This document shows positions 10,541-20,879 of a DNA stretch of 64,000 nucleotides, piece by piece; the stretch's first letter is position 1; each line of letters starts with the position of its first letter. The DNA is from Anaspis maculata (taxonomy: Eukaryota; Arthropoda; Insecta; Coleoptera; Scraptiidae), in the NCBI GenBank assembly GCA_949128115.1, contig OX421967.1:61578855-61642854 (forward strand), written 5' to 3'. The notes beneath the pieces were generated by a model, which was not told the origin of the DNA, did not search any database, and worked only from the letters and a program-made list of their open reading frames with translations. The translations under genes and the position numbers were made by a program.

Positions 10541-11754
10541 CGGATTATTATGGTTGGACTAGCTGTCACCGGCGCCGTCATGCCGGCTTCGCGATGAGTT
10601 TTGCAATTAGCCTTGGGAAATTCACCTGGCAGTTAGGTACAAGCAGCAAGGGGAACCCAGTTCATGATTCAATTTTTCCGTTGTTTCAGGCTGGTTGCAG
10701 TTGCAGCTCCGCCGCAAGTCGAATGTTTTTGCGCCCCCATACCACTCTCAAGCAGAGGGCGTAGCAGAACGCGATCTTATCGTGTTTGGTGTCGAAAGAT
10801 GCGGAAAAATGCTCCAATTTTTGGCTTTTCATGGGAACGCACCCGCACTTTTGTACCGGTCGTTTTGAAGCGAAACGCGAAGCAAATTTCGAAGCGAATT
10901 TCGAAGAACGCCACTGGAAGATTGCCCGCTCATGCCGGCTTGCACACGTGTGTGCCGAGTTCGCGGCGGCGGCAGTCCCGGAGGCGGCGTGCGGGGACCG
11001 GTCGGTAATGCAATGTCCATTATTCGCCGCCGTCGGGGCAATTCCGGTATTACGGATAGTTCCGTTCTGGTTTCTCGAATAGGTTTATTGGCCATTTCGA
11101 ACGCGTCCGGTTTTCCGACCCCTTCCCCTCCTCCTCCAGCTCTCCGTGCACCCGCCGTGCTCCCAGTTTAAAATCGAGTTTGAGCTCGGAACTAAAAACT
11201 CACACGGTTTTTTCGGAAAAGCTATGCAGAAGTATCTCGGAGTATAGGATCGAAGGCGGCGACGCCCCCCCGGGCGCCGCCGGCTCTGATGAATAAAGTG
11301 TCTCCGGCGTAATCTGTGATTCCGCACACGCCCCCAGGGGCGCCGCCGCCCCCTCACCCGCCCGAGAAGAGGGGTCCTTAATATCCTTCTTCCTGTCTGA
11401 TGTCGTTCTTTCCACACCAGGCCTCCCGAGATCTCTCGGACTTTCATCCCCTCTTTCTTTCCAGCTCGAATCCTCACCCTTGTGTTCGATTCTGCATCAA
11501 GCGTGAAAAATGATATCGCGGTGCGGCGTTATTTCTCGTCTGTAATTCACTGGGTTTCTATAAATACGATTCGTTTAATTCGAGCTGTATCATGCCCAAC
11601 TTCACTCAGACGAAACTTCGTTCTTCGATACTTTTTTCTTAATAATAATTACCTATAACGTGGGGCATACCTACAGCTTAAAATCACCATAGAATCGCTA
11701 ATATACGCTATCAAGAACTCGAAGGCGCATTCTGCAGTCCGAAAGGCATGACAG
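10541..11754. other. GC-rich non-repetitive island
   Basis: A dispersed GGCGCC motif at 10,558-10,580 opens the island, followed by GC-rich sequence from 10,900 to 11,470 with many CpG, CCGCC and CCCC stretches. Reading frames on both strands (plus 10,664-11,008; minus 11,085-11,477) are arginine and proline rich, as expected for GC-rich non-coding DNA, and contain no domain I recognise. A pyrimidine tract ending TTTCAG lies on the plus strand at about 10,672-10,690, but no open exon with a donor could be defined after it. A CACACGTGTG palindrome lies near 10,946. Confidence 0.5.
10558..10580 (+). promoter_or_regulatory. Dispersed copy of the ACTAGCTGTCACCGGCGCCG motif
   Basis: This stretch is identical to the most conserved part of the 190-bp satellite at the window start (for example 251-273), but here it stands alone with unrelated flanks. 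A third copy is at 16,178-16,199 on the minus strand. It could be a satellite remnant or a retained protein-binding site with a palindromic CGGCGCCG core. Function is unknown. Confidence 0.6.
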
Positions 11755-12245
11755 TGAACCGATGCGATCTACTTCACTTGGGTATAACTCGACGCCCAAC
11801 ATGGCGCTTCCTCTTTCTACTCGACTGAATAGGCTCTCCTCGGATTTTTTTCACATCAATCGCTTCCAGCCTGCAATTTCACGTACGGATTATTTGGCGC
11901 CCAACGTGGGGCTTTCTCTTTTTTACCAAACTCAACCGGCTCTGAAAGACTGTTTCGTAATCAACCGCTGCCAAACTTCATCTTTACAAACTTATTTGAC
12001 GCCGCCCAACGTGGAACTTACTTCTTCCACTCGAATGAACCGGCCTCACTCATACTTTCTACTTCCAACCTCCAATTCCACTTACGTATAATAAGGCACC
12101 CATGAGTTTTGCATTTTTTGAGTTCCGTTAGGTCTCTTCTTACCAACCGCTTCCAATTTTAACTTGACGCACGTATCATTTGGCGCCCCCAACGTGGGGT
12201 CTTTTCTCGCTCTCAACTCAACGAGCTATCTCGGACTTTTCTCTC
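11755..12245 (+). repeat. Five tandem ~90-105 bp units with a tRNA-Lys PBS-like motif
   Basis: Copies of a GGCGCCCAACGTGGGGC-type core occur near 11,793, 11,898, 12,003, 12,097 (decayed to GGCACCCATGAG) and 12,183 (with two extra Cs), spaced 105, 105, ~94 and ~89 bp. Each is followed by a pyrimidine-rich TTTCTC...CTCAAC stretch, CTCGGACTTTT-like sequence, CAACCGCTTCCA and a (T)TACGTA segment before the next core. The best copy, ATTTGGCGCCCAACGTGGGG, equals the complement of the animal tRNA-Lys 3' end with CCA. This is the same family as 1,805-2,032, in opposite orientation. Each array directly borders or lies near an AGCT array. No LTR or coding region is attached. Confidence 0.78.
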
Positions 12246-13800
12246 ATCAACTAGCTGAGCTAAGGAAAACTCGAACTAAGCTGGGTTGAGTCAAGCTGAA
12301 AAGAAAACGAACTGGGAAAAACTAGAACTGAGCTAGAATTGAGCTGAGTTTAGTTAGAACTGGATTGAGTTGAGCTAATACTGAGCTTTTTCGAACTGAG
12401 TCCAAATAGAACTGGGCCAAGTTGGGCTGAAACCTAGCTGATTTGAGCTTAATCGGGCTGAAACTAAGCTCAACTGTGCTAATTCGAGCTAGAACTGAAC
12501 TAATTCGAGGTATAACTTAGCTAAGTTGAGCCAAAACTGGGCTACAGCAAAGCTAAATTCAACTATAACTGGATTTAGTCAAAGTAGAACTCAGCTAATT
12601 CAAGCTAGAACTGAACTATGTCCAGCTAGAGCTAGAATAAGTCAAACTGCGCTAAACTGAGCTGAAGTTAAGCTAAAGTGAACTAGAACCGAGCTGAATC
12701 GAGCTAGAACGGAACTAATTCGAGCTAGAGCAGAACTGAACTATAATTTAGCTCAGGTGAACTGGAACTGAGTTGAAGCTGAGTCAAGCTGTGCTGAAAC
12801 TAAGTGAACGAGCTAGAGCTGAACTCGACTGCGCTCAGCTGAGATAAACTGAGCTAAGAAAAACTCAAACTGAGCTAAGCTGAACTGGAACTGAGCTAGT
12901 AAGGATCCGAACTGGGTTGAACCAAAACTGAGCTGGAATTGAGCTAAGTTCAGTGAAAACTGAATTAAGTTGGGCTGATACTGAGCTGTTTCGAACTGAG
13001 TCCAACTAGAACTAGGCCAAGTTTGGCTAGAACTGAGCTAATATGAGCTGAATCGAGTTGAAACTGAGCTCAACTGTGCTAACTCGAGCTAGAACTGAAC
13101 TAATTTGATTAAGTTGAGCAAAAACTGAACTACTGCAAAGCTAAATTGTACTAGAACTGGACTTGGTCAAAGTAGAACCAAACTTATTTGAGTAAGGACT
13201 GAACTGAGTCGAGCTAGAACTTAAATAAGTCGAACTTCGCTGAACTGAGCTATATCCAAGCTAAAATAGACTAGAGCTAAGCTGAATCGAGCTAGAACTG
13301 AACTAATTCAAGTTATACTAAACTGAACTATGATTGAGCTGGGTTCAACTGAAACTGAGTCATATCTGAGTCAAGCTTTGGTAAAACTAAGTGAACGAGC
13401 TAGAGCTGAGCTTGACTGCGCTAAGCTGAGCTAAACTAAGCTGAGAAAAACTCAAACTGAGCTAAGTTGAACTTGAACTGAGCTAAGAAGGATCCGAACT
13501 GGGTTAAACTAGAACTGAGCTAGAATTGAGCTGAGTTCAGTTAGAACTGGATTGAGTAGAGATAATACTGAGCTATTTCGAACTGTGTTAAAGTGGAACT
13601 GGGTCAAGTTGGACTGAAACTTAGCTAATATGAGCTAAATGAAGCTGAAATTAAGCTCAACTGTGCTAATTCGAGCTAGTACTCAACTGATTTGTGGTAA
13701 AACTTGGTTAAGTTGAGCCAAAGCTGAACTGCAGCAAAGCTTGATTGAACTGGAACTGGACTTGGCCTCTGGAACTGAACTAATCCGAGCAAGGTTTGAA
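12246..13800 (-). repeat. AGCT satellite block 2a, reverse orientation
   Basis: The plus strand now reads GAGCTAGAACTGAACTAATT and GAGCTGAGTTGAGC types, the complement of block 1. Landmarks matching the complement of block 1 units recur, for example AAACTCAAACTGAGCTAAG at about 12,862 and 13,447, roughly 585 bp apart. The block begins right after the PBS-like units with only a few bases between them. Confidence 0.9.
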
Positions 13801-14905
13801 CTGAGTCAAGCTAGAACTGGAATGAGTCAAATTTGAGCTAGTCTAAACGAAAGCTGATGGAGCTTGTCTGAGTTTGAGCTAGTCTTAGTTGGATGTGGTT
13901 TGAGTTGAAACTGTTCTGAGTTAGAGCTAGTTCCAATTAGAGCTAGTCTCAGCTACAGCTAGTCGGAGTTTGAACTATTGCAAATATGAGCTAGTCTGAG
14001 CCAAACCTGATAAAGCTAGTCTGAGTTTGAGCAAGTTTTAGCTGGAGGTAGTTCGAGTTGAAACTGTTCTGAGTTGGAGCTAGTCCCAATTGAAGCTAGT
14101 CTTAGCTACAGCTACTACAAGTTTAAACAATCCCAAATTTGAGCTAGTCTGAGTTCGAGCTAGTCTCAGCTGGAGCTGGTTTGAGTTGAAACTGTTTGAG
14201 TTAGAACTAGTCCCAATTAGAGCTAGTCTTAGCTACAGCAAGTCTGAGTTTGAACTATCCCGAATTTAAGCTAGTCTGAGCTAGAGCTAATAGAGCTAGT
14301 CTGAGCTAGGACTTATAGAGCTAGTCTGAGTTTGAGCTAGTCCTTGCTGGAGGTAGTTCAAGTTAGAACTGTTCTGAGTTAGAGCTAGTCCTAATTAGAG
14401 CTAGTCTCAGCTACAGCTAGTCTGAGTTTGAATTATTCCAAATTTGAGCTTGTCTGAGTGAGAGCTAATAGAGCTAGCTAGTCGGAGTTTGAACTATTTC
14501 GAATTTGAACTATTCCGAATTTGAGCTAGTCTAAGTTAGAGCTAGTAGATCTGGTCTGGGTTTGAGTTAATGAAGTTAGTCTGAGTGAGAACCAATCTTA
14601 GTTGAAGGTCGTTTGAGTTAAAGCTGGTTTGAGTTAAAGCTATTCTGTGTTGGAGCTATTCTAAACTGGCGGTAATCTGAGCTAGAGCTAGCATGAGTTG
14701 GACCTGATAAAGCCAGTCCGATTCAGTGCTAGTGTCAGCTAGAGCTAGTCAAGTTGAAGCTGGTCTGATTTAAAGCTAGTATAAGTTGAAGTTAATAGAG
14801 TTAGTCTGATTCAGAGCCAGTCTTAGTTGAAGCTAGTCTGCGTTAGAGCTATTCTGGATTGGTGCTGAAGCTGATCTGAGTGCAGCTAGTCTGAGTTAGA
14901 GCTAA
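13801..14905 (-). repeat. AGCT satellite block 2b, GAGCTAGTCTGAGTT variant
   Basis: The periodic word changes to GAGCTAGTCTGAGTTTGAGC with a phase near 20-22 bp. A marker TTCTGAGTTAGAGCTAGTCC recurs near 13,912, 14,067, 14,193 and 14,371, so the higher-order unit is only ~125-180 bp. This is a derived subfamily of the same satellite. It ends within a few bases of the next, unrelated satellite. Confidence 0.85.
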
Positions 14906-16085
14906 TGGAGGGTGAAAGATTTGAAGAATTTATGTGGAAAAGTACAGGAATGTAGCAAAAATGGAGTGAAATTCCCAGAGAATTAACAAAAATACGGGAT
15001 CACAAGGTGAATTGGGGTGCTGAGCGGGTAAAAAATCAAGAAAATTAGCATTAGAAGTATTATTAAGGAAGTGAAATTGAGGGAATGGTGATGGATTGAG
15101 TAATTAATGGAAGTACGGGACCAGGGAGCAAAATAAAGTGCTGAGTGAGTGAGAAATTTGAAGAATTAAAGTGCAAGGGTACAGGAAAGAAGCAGAAATG
15201 TATAAAAATTCTTAAAGAATCAGCGAAATACGGGACCACAGAGCTAACTGAGGTGCTGGGCGGGTGAAAAATCAAGGAAACTAGCATAAAAAGTGTTGAA
15301 ATTGGAGGAAATTGTGATAGATTGGGTTAAAATGAAACCACGGGACCAGGGAGCCAAATAAGGTGCGGACTGGTCAAAAAAATTTGGACAATTGAAGTAA
15401 AAAAGTACAGGAAAGAAGCAAAATGTGTAAAAATTCCAAGAGAATTGAAAAAAATGCGGGACCACAGGGCGAATAGGGGTGCTGGACGGGTAAAAACTCA
15501 AGAAAATCAGCATGAAGTGTTGAAATTGGAAGAAGTTGTGATGGATTAAGTTGTAATTGGAACTACGGGATTGCAGAGCGAACTGGAGTTCTGAGCGGGT
15601 AAAAAATAAAAAGAATCAGCATTCAAAATGTGGTGGAAACAGAGGAAATTTTGGTCGATAGTTGATGAAGTACGGGATCAGGGAGCAAATTGAGGTGCTG
15701 GGCGGGTAAAAAAAATTGGGAAAATAAGCGTGAAGTGTTGAAGATGAACGAGATTGTGGTAAATAGGGAAATGAATGGATCTACGGTACCAGGGAGCAAA
15801 TTGAAGTGCAGAATGCATAGGAAATTCGAAGAACTAAACCGGAAAGATACAGAAAAAAAGCAAAAGGGGTGAGGACTCACAAAAAATAGACAAAGATACG
15901 GGACCACAGAGCAAATTGGGGTGATAGGCAGGTAAAAAATTGGGAAAATAAGCATGAAAAGTATTGAAAATGGAAACAATTGTGATATGTTGAGTTTTGA
16001 ATGAAACCACAAGACCAGGGAGCGAATTGAGGAAATGAGCGGGTGAAAAATTGGGGAAATAAGCGCGAGAAGTGTTGAAAATAAG
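14906..16085 (+). repeat. ~110-bp satellite with alternating A/B units
   Basis: Units end alternately in ACGGGACCAGGGAGC (near 15,117, 15,340, 15,672, 15,784) and ACGGGACCACAGGGC types (near 14,996, 15,231, 15,457, 15,898), so the basic unit is ~110 bp and the dimer ~225 bp. Shared parts are GGGTGCTGGGCGGGTAAAAAATC, described in two pieces as GGTGCTGGGCGGGT and AAAAATC, then AAGTGTTGAAATTGG and GTACAGGAAAGAAGCA. Several minus-strand frames of 74-129 codons rich in Phe, Ser and Pro are translations of these units and are not genes. Confidence 0.9.
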
Positions 16086-17140
16086 AAACAACATCACGGA
16101 CACCATTCGATTCGCCACTTGGGGACATCTGCGCATAATTTTATGGCTGATTTCAAAAACACCCTGCGAAGTGACTGGACGGCGCCGGTGACATCTAGTT
16201 TCCGTACAATAATCCGTGATTTTGAAACTGGTTCGACAATTATTCTAGAACTCACTCTGTATTTCGCCACTTGTTTGTCAACTACATATTGCATGATTTG
16301 CCGGCCGATCCTTTGGTCTATCGAAGAGCGTAGATCACGAATCCTGCATAAGGATCCCAGTAATACTATTCCATTGTGAAACCGAATACACGACGGCACA
16401 AACGGGGAGAGGGAAATTGAGGATGCAGGTGGAGGTGGGCATAGACAAGGCAATTGAACTATGAGCAATTGAACACGCAATCATACACTACAAACGCGCC
16501 CTCTGTGCCGTTTGAATTAGTCGCCCATAGTGGAGAGGAAAGCGAAAACCGCCCGTTTGTGTAAAAAGATACCTCCGCTGCCCGTTTCCCGTTTGACATT
16601 ACATCCCTCCATTTCACTTACAGGTGCAGGCTGGCCGCTGCCCGGTGCTTTTTTCTTTCTATGATGGTAAGAGTGGTGAGCTGCAAACCGGCACCGAAAG
16701 CTCAGCTTGGTATTTATACAGGACAGATACAAAAAAGGTATAAAACCGCACCGATCTCTGAGCTTCGCGAGCACAAAGCCGGTGCAAAACGGAAGGAATC
16801 ACGGGGGGTGTATAATCCGCATCGATCGCGCGTAGAGCTTTCCCTCCTCGCCTTCCCTGTACCATAAACACAATGGTATTTGAGGTATACCAGGGCAGGG
16901 TACGGAGCCACCGAGCATCTTTTTCAAACAGTATGCTGTGGTTTGTAAGCGGATAAAGACGGCTCTGCTGCCGGCGAAAAGAAAAGAGAGAGATTATATA
17001 GCCGACGCGGGCGCTTTTCTTTTATTCTCTCACAAGAGGAGAAACGACAGATTAAACACTTAAACAAAACGCGCCCGACCGACCGGAATAAGTAGGCAGT
17101 GAATAAAGTGAGCGCGCGGAGGGTAGACGGTAGCCGGAGC
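16086..17140. other. Non-repetitive island, target of hAT-like element 1
   Basis: Mixed-composition sequence with a GGCGCC motif copy near its left end and an 8-bp target copy TTCTTTCA at its right end. Short overlapping frames on both strands (16,094-16,480, 16,517-16,911, 17,060-17,314) show no domain. A CACTTACAG before GTGCAG at about 16,614-16,629 resembles a splice acceptor on the plus strand but has no supported exon. No gene is called. Confidence 0.5.
16178..16199 (-). promoter_or_regulatory. Minus-strand copy of the GGCGCC satellite motif
   Basis: On the minus strand it reads ACTAGATGTCACCGGCGCCG followed by TC, one base different from the copy at 10,558 over the shared part. Flanks are unrelated to the 190-bp satellite, so it is a third, isolated occurrence of the motif in the window. 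Confidence 0.55.
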
Positions 17141-17249
17141 TTCTTTCACAGGGCCGGGCCTAGCAAGCGTGCAGTGCGTGCCCGCACGCAGGCGGCAAGT
17201 CATAGGGGCGGCAATTTGATAATGAAGTTGAATTTCAAGTTGAGTTTCA

Positions 17250-18755
17250 ATTTGAGTTCCTCCAGGATATGGACTTTCAGTTGAGGTCTCAAGAAAGTCT
17301 TTTCTGTGACCCAATATCCCGGAACTCTCTTGCCAAGTTTCTCAGAGTTTCTTCAAAATTCTTTGGAATTCCCTCAGTCTTCTCGAAAATTTCTGGTTCC
17401 CCTTCAGGTCCTTCATCTTGTACAAAAAAAGATCATCTCTTCGTCTAAATTTTCCAAAGCTCCTCTACTTGATAACTCCAAAGTACTTCTGCCCTTATTT
17501 CTGGAAGTTTGTTTTGCTGAAATCGTTCGGAATTTTTCTGGGATTCTTTCTTGGAATTTCTCAGAATTCTTCCAGAATATGGACTCTCAATTGAAGTCCC
17601 AAGGAAAATCTTTCATGTAACTCAATGTTCGGGAGTTCTCCTTCCAAGCTACTCGAAATTATTCGAAGTTCCCTCAGAGTTTCCTCCGGATCCATCCTGG
17701 ATTATTCGAAGTTCTCCTACTTGGTACCTCCAGAGTTGCTCTGGCTTCATCCCTGAAAGTTCCTTTTGCTGAGCTCGTTCAGAGCTTCCCTGGGCTTTTT
17801 CAGTATTTCTCGGAATTCTTCAGAGATCCTCCACAATATGGACTTTCAGTTAGGGTCCCAAACGAGTCTTTTCTATGACTCAATGCCCCGGAACTCTCTT
17901 GCCAAGTTCCTTAGAGTTTCTTCGAAATTTTTTGGAATTCCCTCAGTTTCCTCGAAAATTTCTGGTTCCCCTCCAGGTCCTTCAACTTGTACAAAAAAGA
18001 TCATCTCTTCGTCTGGATTTTCCAAAGTTCCTCTACTTGATAGCTCCAAAGTACTTCTGCCTTAATTTCTAGAAGTTTGCTTTGCTGAACTCGTTCGGAG
18101 TTTTTCTGAGCTTCTTCAAGATTTCTTGGAATCCCTCAGAATTCTTCCAAAATATGGACTTTCAGTTGAGGTCCCAAGGAAAGTCTTTTTTGTGACTCAA
18201 TGTTCCGGAGTTCTCCTGTCAAGCTACTCGAAATTATTCGGAATTCTCTCAGAGTTTCCTTGGAAATTTTAAGTTCCCCTTGACGTCCTCCAACTTGTAC
18301 AAAATAGATCACTTTTACGTCAGGATTTTCCAAAGTTCTCCTACTTGGTACCTCCAGAGTTTTTCTGGCTTTATTCCTGAAAATTCCTTTTGCTAAACTC
18401 GTTCAGAGTTCTCATGGGCTTTTGCAAAATTCCCCGGAACTCCTCCAGAATATGGACTTTTAATTGATGTCCCAAGGGAATTTTTTTTGTGACTCAATTT
18501 ACCGCAGGACTTTTCCCGAGTTCCTAAAAGTTCTTCTTGCTGAGCTTTTTCTGAAGCTCCCTCAGACCTTCCAATAGAAATTTGAGACCCTTGAGGTCTT
18601 CCAATTTGTACCAAATACAAAAGAGATTACTTTAGCGGCGGAATCCTCGGAGTTGCTCTACTGAGTTCCTTCGAAGTTGACTTGTGTTATTCAGGATTCC
18701 TTGGAGTCTCCCAGGGTTTACCTAAAGTATTCAGTTCCTTTTGATGAAATAGAGT
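17250..18755 (+). repeat. ~300-bp tandem repeats inside hAT-like element 1
   Basis: The landmark AATATGGACTTTCAGTTGAG, or close variants, occurs near 17,268, 17,575, 17,835, 18,150 and 18,450, giving units of ~260-315 bp. Each unit is itself built from ~11-bp words such as TTCCTCGAAATT, GGAATTCCCTC and CAGAGTTTCCTTGG. Plus-strand frames such as 17,306-17,620 and 17,766-18,065 are Ser/Phe-rich translations of the repeat. Confidence 0.85.
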
Positions 18756-18759
18756 CGCC

Positions 18760-19830
18760 TAACTTGCACAACGCAGGTTCTTTATCCGACTGAATTCCAC
18801 GCGATTCCCTTGCTGAGTTCAAAGTTTCCCCAAAATTCCTTAGAATTCCCCGCGGTTTCTCTGCCGAGCTCTCCAGTGGACTTTTCTGGATTTCTCTGGA
18901 GTCCCCTTGGTCTTTCTTCCAACAAATTGAGTTCCAGACTTTCCAGCGTGCACTACAGAGATCACCTTCGCGACTAAATTCCCCCCAATTTCTCTGCCGA
19001 GTACGTCCAGTACCTACCTCAGAGATTCAAGCTCATCCATACTTCTTTGTTGAGTTCACCCAGAGTTACTTTGAAATTCCCAAAATTCCTCGAAATTCCC
19101 CAAAGTTTCCCTAAAATATCTAATTTGATTCGCCTTGAGATTCTTCAACTTGTTCAAAAAATTTTGTTTTTCGAAGGGGTCATTTTTGCAACTGAATTCC
19201 CCGGAAGTTCTTTGCCGAGTTCATCCAGAATTCCTCTGAGTTTCTCCAGAACTCCTCGGAGTTACCCAAAGCTTCCTGCAATATTAATTTTGTTTCGTCT
19301 TCGCGTTCTTTGCCTTGTTACAAATTTTACATTCTTCAAAAGAGGTCACCTCACGACTGAATTTCCCTGATGTTCATTGCCAAGTTCATCGACAGCTACT
19401 TTGCATTCCTCTAGAATTCCTTGGAGTTGCTCAAAGTTCCCCTGGAACAATTATTTTGATTCGCCTCAATGTTCCTCAAGTTGTTCAAAATTTTATATTC
19501 TTCAAAGAGGTCACTTTGCGGCTGAAATTTCCGGAATTTCTCCGCTTAACTCATCCAGACTTCCTTTGAGCTCCTCTAGAATTCCTTGGAGCTCCCCAAA
19601 GTTTCCCTAGAATATTTATTTTGATTCGCCTTCAGGTTCTTCCACCTATTCCACATTTTATATTTTCCAAAGAAGTCACTTCTGTGATCGAATTTCTCGG
19701 AAACTCTTCGCTAACTTTATGCAGAATTTCTTTGTGCATCTCCAGAATTCCTCGGAGCTCCCCAAAGTTCCCCTTAAGTATTTATTTCGATTCACCTTCA
19801 GGTTTTTCAACTCACTTCCCACGACGCCTT
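18760..19830 (+). repeat. ~163-bp tandem repeats inside hAT-like element 1
   Basis: A TTTGATTCGCCTTCAGG-type landmark recurs near 19,125, 19,287, 19,450, 19,620 and 19,785 (162-170 bp apart). Units also share CTTGTTCAAAATTTTATATTC, given here as CTTGTTCAAAA and TTTTATATTC, then TTCAAAGAGGTCAC and CCGAGTTCATCCAG. They differ in sequence from the ~300-bp units to their left but use the same short TTCC/GGAATT words. Confidence 0.83.
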
Positions 19831-19944
19831 TGACACGTACTGAATGTCATCTGCACGGCTTAGTCGTCTTTCCACGGTATCCAGAAAGTTCTCACGGTGT
19901 CAAGTGACCCAGATGGCTGGTTCTCAGGTCCAAATGACCCATTA

Positions 19945-20116
19945 CTCGAGGTCGGGTCTAGCAGGCGGCAAATCATAGGGGCGGCAATTCAATAATAAAG
20001 TTGAATTTCAAATGATTCTTTTCACTCCCGCATTTGGGGATGGTCTCCACTGGCGGTGAGGGGGGCGGCAATTTTTTGTTGGCACGCAGGCGGCAAATAG
20101 GCCAGGCCCGGCCCTG
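19945..20116 (+). mobile_element. Terminal module of element 1 with an internal second head
   Basis: At 19,948 a degenerate head (GGTCGGGTCTAGCAGGCGGC, compare GGGCCGGGCCTAGC) restarts, continues with AAATCATAGGGGCGGCAATT as in the true head, and runs 170 bp to the true end CCAGGCCCGGCCCTG. Element 2 has the same arrangement at about 30,240-30,412. The module therefore resembles a complete short MITE fused to, or having captured, the repeat-filled part. Confidence 0.65.
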
Positions 20117-20124
20117 TTCTTTCA

Positions 20125-20803
20125 TCGTATAAGTTTCCTTCCCATCCAATTTTCCCTTATTTTGATTGATGCCGTTTTTAAACACCTCCAGTTCACACTT
20201 TGCATCAGTCGAGTTGAAACTCAAAAATCGTTGTAATCTAGAGCGCTTGGAAAACGCGCCACTTTTTCCGTACCAACACAACCGCGTCAAGCACCGCAGC
20301 CGCCTCAGATTTCCGAGCAACAATGGCGCGCGCCGGGTTTTTTGTCGCGCCGTTCAAAGCTTGGCATTTCCGTCGAACGTCCTTTTTCCACCCGCCTCCC
20401 CCCCCCCCCCCCCCTCACCATCAAACTTTCCGCACAGACCCTTTATACGCGCCGGGGATAATGAAGTACGATTGTTTCGCGTCTTTTGTTCGGATGACGT
20501 GAGAATGTCGTTTTGAATTTGTAGGTTGGCATTACTTGTCGGGATTTATTACCCGATTGTTTGCGGGCTTGAGGGTGGTATGGGGCCGTTAGGGGGGAGC
20601 GCGAGGAGGGGAAATGTTTTCATTTGTTTACGCGTGCGAATTTAGATTTATACCCTGACACCGGTTTAATATCGTCGCTACGTGAGGGCTGAGCCTCCTC
20701 TCTACATTTCGTATTCTGAAAACGCATCGGCAGAAAGGGGTAGCCCTGGCAGCGGCGCAGTGTGGGTAATTTTGATTAATTACCGGCGAGGTGGGGGGCG
20801 GTG
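20125..20803. other. Non-repetitive island between two hAT-like elements
   Basis: A short unique stretch contains a 17-base C run (20,398-20,414) and GC-rich GGCGCGCGCCGGG near 20,325. A plus-strand frame (20,166-20,516) and a minus-strand frame (20,628-20,810) have no recognisable domain. Removing element 1 would join this island directly to the island at 16,086-17,148. Confidence 0.5.
20398..20414. repeat. Poly-C run
   Basis: Seventeen consecutive Cs follow CCGCCT on the plus strand. Length in the living genome may vary, and the run could be a sequencing or assembly weak point. Confidence 0.9.
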
Positions 20804-20879
20804 ACGGCAACCAGGGCTGGGCAAAATACTTTGAATATGTATTAAAATACAGAGTACTTAAGAATAGTCGATCCTAGAT

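Larger units (their letters stand above)
17149..20116 (+). mobile_element. hAT-like non-autonomous element 1, 2,968 bp
   Basis: The element begins CAGGGCCGGGCCTAGC and ends AGGCCAGGCCCGGCCCTG, giving ~13-bp terminal inverted repeats, and is flanked by a perfect 8-bp direct duplication TTCTTTCA (17,141-17,148 and 20,117-20,124). CAGGG...CCCTG ends with an 8-bp target duplication are characteristic of the hAT superfamily. Near the left end is a potential hairpin, TGCGTGCCCGCACGCA, followed by GGCGGCAAGTCATAGGGG. No transposase frame is present: the interior is tandem repeats (17,250-19,830), a short unique piece (19,835-19,940) and a second copy of the head sequence (19,948 on). The perfect duplication suggests a fairly recent insertion. 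Element 2 at 28,358 is a shorter relative. Confidence 0.9.

Noticed and set aside
10672..10700. Plus-strand splice acceptor (pyrimidine tract then TTTCAG, followed by GCTGG)
   Set aside because: The acceptor shape is good, but no downstream donor defines an exon and the frames have no recognisable product.
10664..11477. Frames on both strands of the GC-rich island (114 and 130 codons)
   Set aside because: Open on both strands because GC-rich DNA has few stops. Compositions are dominated by Arg, Pro and Ala, and no family is recognised.
15063..16136. Series of Phe/Ser/Pro-rich minus-strand frames that look like membrane peptides
   Set aside because: They are successive units of the ~110-bp satellite read in shifting frames.
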